From an uncultured Collinsella sp. (GTDB lineage: Bacteria; Actinomycetota; Coriobacteriia; Coriobacteriales; Coriobacteriaceae), in the NCBI GenBank assembly GCA_902479135.1, contig CABSNU010000018.1, forward strand, positions 1 through 37,860: 37,860 bases of DNA. The letters run 5' to 3'. This document shows, piece after piece, positions 24,648-33,772 of this stretch; the first letter of the stretch is position 1; each line of letters starts with the position of its first letter. The position numbers and the translations under genes are program-made. The notes below the pieces were generated by a model. That model was not told the origin of the DNA, searched no databases, and saw nothing but the letters and a program-made list of their open reading frames with translations.

Positions 24648-26420
24648 TTAGAGCGCCTCCTCATCGAGCGGAGCGGCCATGGTGCCCTCGCCCGCAAGCG
24701 GCGACTTGTCGCGCCAGACGTTCTCGAACTGCTCCTTGTCGAGCACGTGGTCGCGCTTGGCGGCGACATCGGTCACCGTCACGCGGTCGGTGCAGGAGTA
24801 GCACGGGTCAAGCGAGCCGACGATCAGCGCCGCGTCGCCCACGGTGTTGCCGCGGAACATGTAGCGCAGGACCGGCCAGTTGCTGTACGTGGCCGCCTTG
24901 GCGCGCCAGCGGTAGCACTTCTGGTTGTTGCCGAGCATGGCCCAGTGCACGTCCTCGCCGCGCGGCGCCTCGGTGGCGCCGATGGCGTACTTGTGCGGGG
25001 TGTACTCCCAATCCGTGGTGAGGATGGGGCCCGACGGGCAGTTCTCGAGCATGGTCTCAATCATGTCGATCGAATCGTAGACCTCCTGGATGCGAACGGC
25101 GGTACGGCCGAAGGCATCGCAGGTGTCGGCCGTGGCAGCATGCATCTTCTGGACATCCGGATCGGCGTAGCCGTCGAAGGGATGGTCGAAGCGCACGTCG
25201 CGGGCATAGCCCGAGCCACGCATGAGCGGGCCGACCGGCGAGAAGTCGCGTGCGATCTTGCGGTCCAGAATGCCGATACCGCTCGTACGCTCAATAAAGT
25301 TGGGCGTGGAGAGCAAGACGTCGACGAGCTCCTGGACCTCGGAGCGCAGCTGGTGGATGGTCGTGAGCGTGGAGAGCTTCTGCTCGGCCAAGATGTCGCG
25401 ACGCACGCCACCGATCACATTGAGGCCATAGGTCTTGCGGTGGCCGCTGAGTTTCTCGGCCAGGTCCATGGACTTCTCGCGAACGCGGAAGAACTGCTGG
25501 AAGCCGGAATCGAAGCCGGTGTAGTGCGATGCGAGGCCAATGTTGAGCAGGTGCGAGTGCAGGCGCTCGACCTCGAGCATGATGGCGCGGATGTACTGTG
25601 CGCGCGGCGGGACGTGAATGCCCTGGGCGCGCTCGACAGCCTCGGCGTAGGCCACCGAGTGAGCGCAGCCGCAGATACCGCAGATACGGTCGGCAAGGAA
25701 CGTCACGGCGTCATAGTTCAGGCGCGTCTCGGCGACCTTCTCCATACCGCGATGCACGTAGAACAGGCGGTAGTCGGCATCGACGATCGTCTCGCCCTCC
25801 ACGAACAGGCGGAAGTGGCCGGGCTCGTCGGAGGTGATGTGCAGCGGTCCCATGGGGACGAGCGTGGTCTCCTTGCCCTTGGTGTCGGCCAGGAATTCGT
25901 AGTTTTCCATGTCGCTCGCGGGGGCGGGGCGGAAACGGTAATCCATCGAATCCTTGCGCAACGGGTACAGCCCACTGGGCCAATCGTCGGGAAGCACCAG
26001 GCGACGGCGATCGGGCAGACCCTCGGGAATCAGGCCGAACATATCGCGCAGCTCGCGCTCGCCCCACACGCAGGCGGGGACGAACGGCGTCACGGACGGG
26101 AACGTCATCTTGGCGGGATCGACCTCGGTGCGGACGGTCACCCAGCCGGGATCCTCCCCCTCCATGGAGATGACGTAGTACACGGCGTAACGGCCGCACA
26201 GGCTGCGCTCATCGTTGCCGATGATCACGGGAATCCAGCCGTAGCGCTCGTAGTACAGGTAGTGGACGGCCTCGGGCAGCTTGTCCTGCTTGACGGTAAT
26301 CGTCAGCTGGTCCTCGCACTGCCACTCGACCTTCTCGATGCAGCCCGGAACGGCGCGGCGCAGGGCCTCGACATGGCTCTCGCAGCGACGGGCATACACC
26401 TTGTTCTCAGTTTCAATCAT
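24648..26420 (-). CDS. hyfG: [NiFe]-hydrogenase large subunit with NuoC-like N-terminal domain (HycE/HyfG)
   Basis: This catalytic subunit reduces protons to hydrogen. The N-terminal roughly 170 residues form the NuoC-like 30-kDa domain (WGERELRDMFGL), followed by the NuoD-like large-subunit domain. The Ni-Fe ligands are Cys247 and Cys250 in RICGICG and Cys540 and Cys543 in DPCYSCT. The precursor tail follows DPCYSCTDR, so cleavage by HycI after Arg546 would remove 44 residues; the E. coli HycE tail is 32. The length of 590 residues matches HycE (569). It lies 3 bases after hyfF and is followed by hyfH. I use the Hyf names because HyfB, D, E and F are all present. Confidence 0.96.
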   Translation of the reverse strand: MIETENKVYARRCESHVEALRRAVPGCIEKVEWQCEDQLTITVKQDKLPEAVHYLYYERYGWIPVIIGNDERSLCGRYAVYYVISMEGEDPGWVTVRTEVDPAKMTFPSVTPFVPACVWGERELRDMFGLIPEGLPDRRRLVLPDDWPSGLYPLRKDSMDYRFRPAPASDMENYEFLADTKGKETTLVPMGPLHITSDEPGHFRLFVEGETIVDADYRLFYVHRGMEKVAETRLNYDAVTFLADRICGICGCAHSVAYAEAVERAQGIHVPPRAQYIRAIMLEVERLHSHLLNIGLASHYTGFDSGFQQFFRVREKSMDLAEKLSGHRKTYGLNVIGGVRRDILAEQKLSTLTTIHQLRSEVQELVDVLLSTPNFIERTSGIGILDRKIARDFSPVGPLMRGSGYARDVRFDHPFDGYADPDVQKMHAATADTCDAFGRTAVRIQEVYDSIDMIETMLENCPSGPILTTDWEYTPHKYAIGATEAPRGEDVHWAMLGNNQKCYRWRAKAATYSNWPVLRYMFRGNTVGDAALIVGSLDPCYSCTDRVTVTDVAAKRDHVLDKEQFENVWRDKSPLAGEGTMAAPLDEEAL

Positions 26421-26423
26421 TCG

Positions 26424-27983
26424 TTACTCCACCTCGCTCTGAGCGGTCTCGGTACCGAACACAGCGCGGTACATCGGCGTCGCGTGAAGTTCCTCGGTGC
26501 TCTGCTCGAGCACGATGCCGGTCGCGGTCTCCACACCGTGCACGAGAGGCAGCGGGGTGGCGATGCCAAACCACAAGATCATGACAGCCAGGATGACTTC
26601 GGGGATAAGCATGAGTGCCGGGGCCTCATGCTTGCCCATGCCCTGGGGTGCATGGCCGAATACCGACTTGAGTGCGATGCGGGTGAGCGCGGAGATGGCC
26701 ACGGTAAGACCGAGGGCGACCACGACGACCAGCCACATGGGACCGGCGGTAACACCGGCGACAAAAGTCAGGAACTCGGAGATGAACATGCCAAAGGGCG
26801 GGAAGGCACCAAGACCGAGCAGCGCCAGGACGGCGAGCGCGGCGGTTGCGGGAGCAACCTCGACGACACCCTGGATCTTGGCCAGGCTACGCGTGCCAAA
26901 GGCGTGCTGGATGTTGCCGGACACGCAGAAGGCAAGCGTCTTGGTAAAGCCGTGGAACACGCAGTGCAGCAGGGCCGCGGCGATACCCAGCGGGCCACCG
27001 ATACCCAGGCACAGGGCGATAACGCCCACGTTCTCCACAGACGAGTACGCAAAGCGGCGCTTGAGGTCGTCCTGGCGAAACATCGAGAGTGCCGCCACCA
27101 AAATGGACAGCGTGCCGACGATCAACAGCAGAAGTTGCGGATACTCGGCACCCACGGCCTGGATGGTAAAGCCGTAGAAGCGCATGATCACGAGCATGGC
27201 ACACTTAAGCAGCACGCCCGAGAGCAGGGCCGAGACAGGGCTCGGAGCCTGAGAGTGGGCATCGGGCAGCCAAGTGTGCATGGGGAACAGGCCAGCCTTG
27301 GTGCCAAAGCCGATCACGATAAACGCAAAGGCGAGGCGCATGAGCGTCGGGTCGAACTGGTCGGCATACGGCAGCACGCACGATAGGAATGCGGCCTCGT
27401 GGGCGTTGGGAATCACGTCGGCGGCGTTGGCGTAGATCAGCAGCGTACCGAACAGGCCAAAGGCCACGCCGGCGGTGCAGACCATCGCATACTTCCAAGA
27501 AGCCTCGAGGGCCGTCTTGTTCTTGTAGATACCCACGAGGAACACGGTGGAAAGCGTGGTTGCCTCCACGGCGGCCCATGTGAGGATCATGTTGTTGGAC
27601 AGACACGCGAGCAGCATGGTGAACACAAACAGGCTAAACAGCGCAAAATACTGCTTGGCGCGCTCGGCGGGCATGGAGCCCTCCTCGATATCGGCCTTTA
27701 CATAGGGCAGCGAGAACAGCCCGGTAAGAAAACCGATAAAGCCGATGAGCAGCACAAAGATGGCGCCCAGCGAATCGAGGTGGAACCACAGGCCAAGAGC
27801 GCTCGCGGTGTCGCCGCTCGTAAGGACGTCACCGGCCGTCACAATCGACAGCACCAGGACGGCTGCGACGGAGACCAGGTTGAGACCGGCAAACACGTTA
27901 TAGGACGTGTTCTTGGGCAAAAACGCCATGACCAGCGAGAACACCAGAGGAGTCGCGAGCAGGGCGAGAATCAACGTTTCCAT
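26424..27983 (-). CDS. hyfF: Hydrogenase-4 membrane subunit HyfF (NuoL/M/N-like)
   Basis: HyfF is one of three antiporter-like subunits of the FHL-2 membrane arm. It is hydrophobic throughout, with about 14 predicted spans. The conserved Glu lies in LTWAAVEATTLSTVFLVG, and the conserved Lys-rich signature is GFGTKAGLFPMHTWLPDAHSQAPSPVSALLSGVLLK. A proton-channel role is inferred from complex I. The length of 519 residues matches E. coli HyfF (526). It is 3 bases after the hyfE stop and 3 bases before hyfG. E. coli FHL-1 lacks this subunit, so its presence defines the FHL-2 type. Confidence 0.94.
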   Translation of the reverse strand: METLILALLATPLVFSLVMAFLPKNTSYNVFAGLNLVSVAAVLVLSIVTAGDVLTSGDTASALGLWFHLDSLGAIFVLLIGFIGFLTGLFSLPYVKADIEEGSMPAERAKQYFALFSLFVFTMLLACLSNNMILTWAAVEATTLSTVFLVGIYKNKTALEASWKYAMVCTAGVAFGLFGTLLIYANAADVIPNAHEAAFLSCVLPYADQFDPTLMRLAFAFIVIGFGTKAGLFPMHTWLPDAHSQAPSPVSALLSGVLLKCAMLVIMRFYGFTIQAVGAEYPQLLLLIVGTLSILVAALSMFRQDDLKRRFAYSSVENVGVIALCLGIGGPLGIAAALLHCVFHGFTKTLAFCVSGNIQHAFGTRSLAKIQGVVEVAPATAALAVLALLGLGAFPPFGMFISEFLTFVAGVTAGPMWLVVVVALGLTVAISALTRIALKSVFGHAPQGMGKHEAPALMLIPEVILAVMILWFGIATPLPLVHGVETATGIVLEQSTEELHATPMYRAVFGTETAQSEVE

Positions 27984-27986
27984 GGA

Positions 27987-28640
27987 CTACCCCCTCAGCT
28001 CGGACAGGTCGCGCGCATCGAGCGAGTGGGAGTCGTCCCAAATGCGACGCACGACGATGGACATGATGATGACGGCAAAGATGGCGTCGGTGGCGATACC
28101 GATCTCGATGATCTCGGGAGCGGTGGGGGCCAAAAGCGCGAGCGTCACATGGCTGCCGTTTTCCATAAGGCAGTATCCAAAGATCTGCTTCATGATGTTG
28201 CGCTGCGAGATGATGCAGGTGAGGCCCACAAAGAAGTGAGCGAAGCTAATGGCGAGCGCAGGCGTTGCGACCTCGGCCGTGGGCAGGCTGATCTGCGTCA
28301 CGACGGCAAAGCAGATCGCGACCTCCACGGCGATGATGCAAATGGCCCACGCGGGCTTAAGGCCGGCCTTGAGCGATGCGTCGCTCGGCTCACCCATCTT
28401 CTTGTATGCGCGGTTGAGGATATAAGGGACCAGGACGACCTTGGTGATAAAGGCAGATCCAGCCCACATAAGCAGCTCCTGCGCACCAGTGGTGACACCG
28501 AGCGTGGCGAGAAGCCCCACGAGCACCAGCGACTGCACCGCATACCAGTGGATGGAATGTTTGATGTTCTTGGAGACAACCACCATGGTGGACGTGACGA
28601 TCAGAAGGCCGCCAAGGATGTTGACGATCGAATAACCCAT
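27987..28640 (-). CDS. hyfE: Hydrogenase-4 membrane subunit HyfE (NuoK-like)
   Basis: HyfE is a small membrane subunit with about seven predicted spans and relates to NuoK of complex I. The sequence has short polar loops, a cytoplasmic RAYKKMGEPSD segment, IMKQIFGYCLMENGSH and a membrane IIEIGIATDAIFAVIIM near the C-terminus. The length of 217 residues is the same as E. coli HyfE (216). The start at 28640 has TAGGAGG upstream, overlapping the end of hyfD's intergenic gap. Confidence 0.93.
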   Translation of the reverse strand: MGYSIVNILGGLLIVTSTMVVVSKNIKHSIHWYAVQSLVLVGLLATLGVTTGAQELLMWAGSAFITKVVLVPYILNRAYKKMGEPSDASLKAGLKPAWAICIIAVEVAICFAVVTQISLPTAEVATPALAISFAHFFVGLTCIISQRNIMKQIFGYCLMENGSHVTLALLAPTAPEIIEIGIATDAIFAVIIMSIVVRRIWDDSHSLDARDLSELRG

Positions 28641-28653
28641 GTCGTTCTACCTC

Positions 28654-30111
28654 CTAACCGATCCAGCTGGCCGAAAGCGGGCCGCTGACGATGACCATGA
28701 TGATGAGCACGATGAACACAAACGCCATCGCGCGGGGAAGCGGGGCTCCCGCAGCGACCTCTTCGCTCGGCTCGCCGGGCAGGCAATAGCCCATCCACTT
28801 GAGGAACCAGGCGAAGGTGGCGACGGTCTCGGCGACCATGATGCACACGAGCACCAGGATCGCGACGTTGCCGGCACCCACAGAGAAGCCACCGGCGATG
28901 ATCTGGAACTTCGAGAAGAACGTGTTCATGGGCGGCACGCCGGCAATGGCGAGCGCCGCGACACCAAAGCCCACGCCCGAGATCGGGTACTTCTTTACGA
29001 TGCCGCGAAGCTTGGGCAGCATACGCGTGCCGAGCGTAAAGGAGAACGAACCGGCGATCAGGAAGAACAGGGTCTTGGCGAAAGCGTGGTTAAAGATGTG
29101 GCACACGGCACCGTCAAAGGCCAGCTGGCTGCCAAAGACCGAAAGGCCCAGACCAAAGAACACATAGGAGAGCTGGGCGATCGTGGAGAAGGCCAGCAGG
29201 CGCTTCATGTCCTTTTGCGGCAGGTACATAAGGAAACCAAAGAGCATGGTGACCATGGCGTCGATAATGGCGACCCAGCCCACGATCTCGGGAATCTCGC
29301 CGGCAGAGACGAGTGCACGCGCGAACACGCACACGCCGACCTTAACCATCGAGGCACCATGCAGGTAGGCCGAAACAGGCGTCGGCGCCTCCATGGCCGA
29401 AGGCAGCCACATGTACATGGGAACCTGTGCGGACTTGGCCCAGGCCGCAAACAGCACGAGCAAAAGGACGATAGCCTTGAGCTTGGCATCGAGGCCGGCA
29501 ATCGCGGTAATGGCGAAGGTGCCGGTGTGGGCAAACACGATGGCGGCGCCCAGATACAGGCCGAGCGCGCCGATATGCGTGATGATCAAGGCCTTCATGC
29601 CGGCCTTCTTGGCCGTAGGCGTCATGTAGTAGCTAATGAGGCCCCAAGAGCACGCACCCGTAATCTCAAAGAACACGAGCTGGCCCAAAAGGGTCGAGCT
29701 GTACACGAGGCCGGCCATGGCGCCGATGAAGGTCGCGAGGTACGCGTAGAAGCGACGACGCGGCGCGTCGGGATGCTCACGGTTATTCTCGCTCATATAG
29801 GGGATCGAATAGATCACGACAAGCAGGCCGATACCCACAAAGGCGGGCGCGAGCAGCGTGCTCATGCGATCGAAAGTGAATCCCATGACGAGGGTCTGCC
29901 CAAACGAGATCAGGGGGACCTGCGTGTCGGGCATGCCGGCGCCAGCGAAATTCGCGGCGAGGGCGATGGTGCAGACCGTCGAGACGGCGGCACCCAAAAC
30001 GCTGAACCACTTGGCGTACGGACGGGGGAACAGGGCGACGAGCACCGAGGCCACCATCGGGGCCGCGATAGCGACCAAGCCGAGAAGGGACAGACTGACT
30101 GCAAATGACAT
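28654..30111 (-). CDS. hyfD: Hydrogenase-4 membrane subunit HyfD (NuoL/M-like)
   Basis: HyfD is the second antiporter-like subunit. It carries the conserved Glu in LVFFEITGACSWGLISYYM and the Lys signature AAWAKSAQVPMYMWLPSAMEAPTPVSAYLHGASMVKVGV. About 14 hydrophobic spans are visible. The length of 485 residues matches E. coli HyfD (479). The start at 30111 has GAAGGGAG upstream. hyfC lies 15 bases upstream and hyfE 13 bases downstream. A coupling role in ion translocation is inferred. Confidence 0.93.
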   Translation of the reverse strand: MSFAVSLSLLGLVAIAAPMVASVLVALFPRPYAKWFSVLGAAVSTVCTIALAANFAGAGMPDTQVPLISFGQTLVMGFTFDRMSTLLAPAFVGIGLLVVIYSIPYMSENNREHPDAPRRRFYAYLATFIGAMAGLVYSSTLLGQLVFFEITGACSWGLISYYMTPTAKKAGMKALIITHIGALGLYLGAAIVFAHTGTFAITAIAGLDAKLKAIVLLLVLFAAWAKSAQVPMYMWLPSAMEAPTPVSAYLHGASMVKVGVCVFARALVSAGEIPEIVGWVAIIDAMVTMLFGFLMYLPQKDMKRLLAFSTIAQLSYVFFGLGLSVFGSQLAFDGAVCHIFNHAFAKTLFFLIAGSFSFTLGTRMLPKLRGIVKKYPISGVGFGVAALAIAGVPPMNTFFSKFQIIAGGFSVGAGNVAILVLVCIMVAETVATFAWFLKWMGYCLPGEPSEEVAAGAPLPRAMAFVFIVLIIMVIVSGPLSASWIG

Positions 30112-30126
30112 TGTTTCTCCCTTCTC

Positions 30127-31053
30127 CTACACGCCGACGACCACGAAGACAAACGCCAGAACGGCGATGCCCACGACGGCCCAGGTCTGATTGCCGAGCA
30201 CCTTAAAACGCGAGCGCGAGCAGGAGTTCTCGATCACGCCGCACGCGACAAAGTCGATCAGGCACTTCACCAGGAAGATGACTGCGCCCAGAACGGCGGC
30301 GGCGCCCACGGTCGCGGGCTCGCCCCAAGGGATGAAGATCGCGCAGAACCAAGCGACGACCAGGACCTGTTTCATGGACATGGCAAGCTTGGCCATGGCG
30401 AGCGACGGGCCGGAAAGCTCGGCGAGCGGACCTTCCTGAAGCTCTTGCTCGGCCTCGGCCTGATCAAACGGCAGCTTGCCGAGTTCCATGTAGCAGGCGA
30501 TCGCAAAGGCGATGCCGGCGAGGATCACGGCGACCGGCGCGTCGATGGCGCCCGTCATGATGTGCTGACCCATGGTGGCGATGTCAGTGGAGCCGCACAC
30601 CAGGGCGGCGGCAAACAGCGCCAGCAGCATGGACGGCTCGATGAGCACGCTCATGAGCAGCTCGCGGACGCCGCCGATACCGGCGTAGGCGTTGGACGAA
30701 TCCACGCCGCAGAGGGCGAAGAAGAAGCGGGCGAGCGCCAGGCTGTACATGATGGTGATGGCGTCACCAAAGACCGGGATGGGGCTTTGTGCCGTAAAGA
30801 GCGGCAGACCCATCGCGAGCATAAAGGCGACGGCGAAGAACAGCGGCGGCATGATGCGCAGCGCAAAGCTCGCATCCTCGCTCTGGGACTCGGGGCGCGC
30901 AAAGAGCTTGGCCAGGTCGCGGTAGTCCTGCATGATGCTGGGGCCGCGACGGTTGTGCATCTTGGCGCGGATCACGCGGCCGAGACCGGAGAAGAACGGT
31001 GCGACGGCCATGACGACCACGCCCTGCAGAACGGCAAGTACGATGTTGTTCAT
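30127..31053 (-). CDS. hyfC: Hydrogenase membrane subunit, NuoH-like (HycD/HyfC)
   Basis: This NuoH-like subunit docks the hydrophilic hydrogenase module to the membrane arm. It has about eight hydrophobic spans. The conserved cytoplasmic loop appears as IRAKMHNRRGPSIMQDYRDLAKLF, and the acidic loop as LGKLPFDQAEAEQELQEGPLAELSGPSLAM. The length of 308 residues matches E. coli HycD (307). The start at 31053 has AAGGAGGGG upstream. It sits 12 bases after hyfB. Confidence 0.95.
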   Translation of the reverse strand: MNNIVLAVLQGVVVMAVAPFFSGLGRVIRAKMHNRRGPSIMQDYRDLAKLFARPESQSEDASFALRIMPPLFFAVAFMLAMGLPLFTAQSPIPVFGDAITIMYSLALARFFFALCGVDSSNAYAGIGGVRELLMSVLIEPSMLLALFAAALVCGSTDIATMGQHIMTGAIDAPVAVILAGIAFAIACYMELGKLPFDQAEAEQELQEGPLAELSGPSLAMAKLAMSMKQVLVVAWFCAIFIPWGEPATVGAAAVLGAVIFLVKCLIDFVACGVIENSCSRSRFKVLGNQTWAVVGIAVLAFVFVVVGV

Positions 31054-31065
31054 GCTCTCCCCTCC

Positions 31066-33084
31066 TTAACCCATTTGCACGGCGAGCACGAGGAACACCA
31101 CGAGTGCCGCGACGATGTAGCAGATATAGATGCTGTAGTTGCCGCCCTCGAGCTTAGTCGCGAGGTCGGCGAGCTTCTCGACACCCTTATGCGGGGCATC
31201 GACGAGAACCTTGTCGGGTACGGGCTCCACAGCCTCGGCCACACCGGTAAGCTTCTGGAAGAAGTGCGCGATGGACCAGCAGACGGCCGTGCAGCGGTCG
31301 CGCAGCGTGTAGAGCGGCTGCATAAACCAGGACACCTCGGAGGCAAAGGTCGTGGCCACGACGGGCATATGCTCGTTGGGAGCATAGCCGCACGCCCACG
31401 GCTGGGACTTCTGCACCTTGCCGACGGTCTTGAGCTTGCGATAACCGCAGGCAAGGCCGACGAGCACCACGAGAGCAATGGCGATCGCGGGCGTGGAGGT
31501 GGCAGCGCCGGAGTACTGGTTCATGAGCTCCATGCCCTCGGCGGCAAACACGCCACCGTACGGATGCAGCACGGACGCGGCGACATCGACCAGCACGGGC
31601 GCGATCACGGGAGCGCCAATGCCCAGCACGACGCAGATGGCCGCGAGCAGGCCCTGCGCAAACACCATGGGGGCGGGAACCTCCTTGGCATTGGCCGCGG
31701 CCTCGGAGCGGGGCGCGGAGGCAAAGGAGACGCCATAGGCCTTGACGAAGCACGTAACAGCCAGCGCGCCGGTAATGGCGAGCGCGACGGCAGCGAACAC
31801 GGCCACGATCATGACGGCCTTGTCGCCCTGCATGGCGGCATTAAACAGCGACTGGTAGGTAAACCACTCGGACACAAAGCCGTTGAAGGGCGGGATGGCC
31901 GAGATAGCAAGCGCACCGATGAGGAAGCAGATGGCCGTTGCCGGCATACGACGGAACAGACCGCCCATCTTCTCCATATTGCGCGTACCCGTGGAGTACA
32001 GCAGCGCACCGGCGCCCAAGAACAGCTCGCCCTTAAACATCGCGTGGTTAAACGTGTGGTAGAGGGCGGCCATCAGAGCCAGGACGGCGATGCCGACAGA
32101 GTTGAGCGCCATGGCGGCCATGGAAGCGCCGACGCCGAGCAGAATGATGCCGATGTTCTCGACGGAGTGATAGGCCAGCAGGCGCTTGATGTCATGCTCC
32201 TGCAGGGCGAAGGCCACGCCGAGGACCGACGAGATCGCACCGAAGACCATGACCATAAGACCCCACCAGACCTGAACGCCCGAGGCGGAGAGCAGGTCGA
32301 GACCCACCTTGAGGATACCGAAGATACCGATCTTGATCATGCCGCCGGACATGAGGGCCGACACGTTGGACGGCGCCTCGGGATGTGCCTTGGGCAGCCA
32401 GCCGTGCAGCGGGATGATACCGGCCTTGGCACCAAAGCCAAAGAAGGCGAGCACGAAGCACACGGATGCGACCGCGGGGCTAAACTGCGTGGCGCGGAAA
32501 TCCGCAAAGGCAAACGAGCCGCCGGCGAAGTTGGTCATGGTGAGGAAGCTCGCCATGATGAGCACGAAGCCCACGTGCGCGATCACAAAGTAGAGCCAAC
32601 CGCCATGGATGGAGTTCTCGTTCTCCTCGATCACGACCAGGAAGTACGAGGTCAGCGACATGAGCTCAAAGGCGACCAGGAACCAAAACACGTTGTCGGC
32701 GGTAATGACGAGCATCATGGACGCCACGAAGGTGTTAAAGAAGAAACCGGCGCGGCCCTTTTTGCCCGGGTACTCATCAAAGTAGTTGAGACCGTAGATC
32801 GAACCGGCAAACGCGAGCACCGAGATGAGCGCCACGAACAGGCCGGACAGCTGATTGAGCAGCAGCTGGAAATGGGCAAACGGGAAGAACACGATGGTGT
32901 CGACCGACGTGACATCGCCCAGCACGGCCTGGATACCGGCCACAAACGAAAGCACCGCGGCGACGGCGCCGATAAGGCAGCCGGCGGTCTTGGCGGCGTT
33001 ATCGGCCTTGATCAGCAGAACCGAGGCGAGCGCACCGATGCACGAGACGGCAAGCGATGCGATAAACAGCGTCATGCTATCCAT
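31066..33084 (-). CDS. hyfB: Hydrogenase-4 membrane subunit HyfB (NuoL-like)
   Basis: HyfB is the largest of the three antiporter-like subunits. The conserved Glu lies in FWFLVAFELMSLTSYFLV and the Lys signature in FGAKAGIIPLHGWLPKAHPEAPSNVSALMSGGMIKIGIF. The C-terminal region after about residue 500 has a long polar segment with further membrane spans. The length of 672 residues equals E. coli HyfB (672). The start at 33084 overlaps the hyfA stop by 8 bases, implying translational coupling. Confidence 0.95.
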   Translation of the reverse strand: MDSMTLFIASLAVSCIGALASVLLIKADNAAKTAGCLIGAVAAVLSFVAGIQAVLGDVTSVDTIVFFPFAHFQLLLNQLSGLFVALISVLAFAGSIYGLNYFDEYPGKKGRAGFFFNTFVASMMLVITADNVFWFLVAFELMSLTSYFLVVIEENENSIHGGWLYFVIAHVGFVLIMASFLTMTNFAGGSFAFADFRATQFSPAVASVCFVLAFFGFGAKAGIIPLHGWLPKAHPEAPSNVSALMSGGMIKIGIFGILKVGLDLLSASGVQVWWGLMVMVFGAISSVLGVAFALQEHDIKRLLAYHSVENIGIILLGVGASMAAMALNSVGIAVLALMAALYHTFNHAMFKGELFLGAGALLYSTGTRNMEKMGGLFRRMPATAICFLIGALAISAIPPFNGFVSEWFTYQSLFNAAMQGDKAVMIVAVFAAVALAITGALAVTCFVKAYGVSFASAPRSEAAANAKEVPAPMVFAQGLLAAICVVLGIGAPVIAPVLVDVAASVLHPYGGVFAAEGMELMNQYSGAATSTPAIAIALVVLVGLACGYRKLKTVGKVQKSQPWACGYAPNEHMPVVATTFASEVSWFMQPLYTLRDRCTAVCWSIAHFFQKLTGVAEAVEPVPDKVLVDAPHKGVEKLADLATKLEGGNYSIYICYIVAALVVFLVLAVQMG

Positions 33085-33694
33085 TGTTTACGCTCCCTTC
33101 TGCTTTCTCGGACAGGCCCTGGGCCACAGCGGTAACGTCGACGACCGGACCGTTTTCGATCGAGCGCAGGCGCTTGGCCTCGTCGAGTTCGCGATCGGCC
33201 GAGCCGCCCATGACGGTCAGCGCCTTGGTGGGGCACGCCGCCACACAATGCGGGCCGTCCGGATCGAAGGCGCACAGGTCGCACTTGACAGCGCAGGTGT
33301 ACTGGCCGGGAGCCCACGTAAGCAGGCTGCTCAGGGACTTAGGATACGAAGGCGTCGGATCGCACATGCCTGCGACACCGGCGATAGACGTGCCATCGGG
33401 ATGGATGGCTCCGAAGGGGCACGCGATGGCGCACAGCCTGCACCCGATGCACTCCTGCTCCTTGACGTGGATGCGGTCGCCATCGTGCTCGATGGCATTC
33501 ACCGGGCAGACCTCGGCGCAGGGGGCACCCTCGCAATGGTGGCAGGCAAGGGCGGCCGAAATACCGCCGGTCTTCACGAGCGCCAAGCGCGGCGTATCCT
33601 GAAGACCCTGCATCCGGTGGGCGTCGGCACAGGCAGACTGGCATGTTCCGCAGCCGATGCACCTCTCCGGGTTGATGTCGATGAAGCGGTTCAT
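33077..33694 (-). CDS. hyfA: Four-cluster ferredoxin HyfA
   Basis: HyfA is an electron-transfer protein of the HydN/HycB type. Four [4Fe-4S] clusters are expected from CIGCGTCQSAC, CHHCEGAPCAEVCP, CIGCRLCAIACP and CDLCAFDPDGPHCVAACP. It probably takes electrons from FdhF into the hydrogenase. The length of 205 residues matches the E. coli HyfA family. The start at 33694 (MNRFIDI) has AGGAAG 5 bases upstream; a GTG two codons earlier is too close to that site. A strong hairpin (33717-33751) lies between it and fdhF. The gene overlaps hyfB by 8 bases. Confidence 0.93.
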   Translation of the reverse strand: MNRFIDINPERCIGCGTCQSACADAHRMQGLQDTPRLALVKTGGISAALACHHCEGAPCAEVCPVNAIEHDGDRIHVKEQECIGCRLCAIACPFGAIHPDGTSIAGVAGMCDPTPSYPKSLSSLLTWAPGQYTCAVKCDLCAFDPDGPHCVAACPTKALTVMGGSADRELDEAKRLRSIENGPVVDVTAVAQGLSEKAEGSVNNG

Positions 33695-33716
33695 CCCCAC
33701 TTCCTTTCAAAATAAC

Positions 33717-33751
33717 GGGCCGGGCTCCCGAACGTACGGGACGCCCGGCCC
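33717..33751 (-). promoter_or_regulatory. Strong hairpin between fdhF and hyfA
   Basis: GGGCCGGGC (33717-33725) pairs with GCCCGGCCC (33743-33751), and TCCCG with CGGGA continues the stem past one bulged base, giving 14 bp and a 6-base loop. On the minus strand it is followed by GTTATTTTG, a weak U-tract. It may partly terminate transcription or act as an mRNA processing or stability element that sets the ratio of FdhF to hydrogenase subunits. Confidence 0.8.
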
Positions 33752-33772
33752 AAAAAGCCAACGAGAACGGGA

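Noticed and set aside
24447..33135. Very long open frames on the plus strand opposite the hyf genes and elsewhere
   Set aside because: They mirror GC-rich coding genes on the minus strand, are rich in His, Arg, Gly and Asp, and have no recognisable domains or ribosome binding sites.
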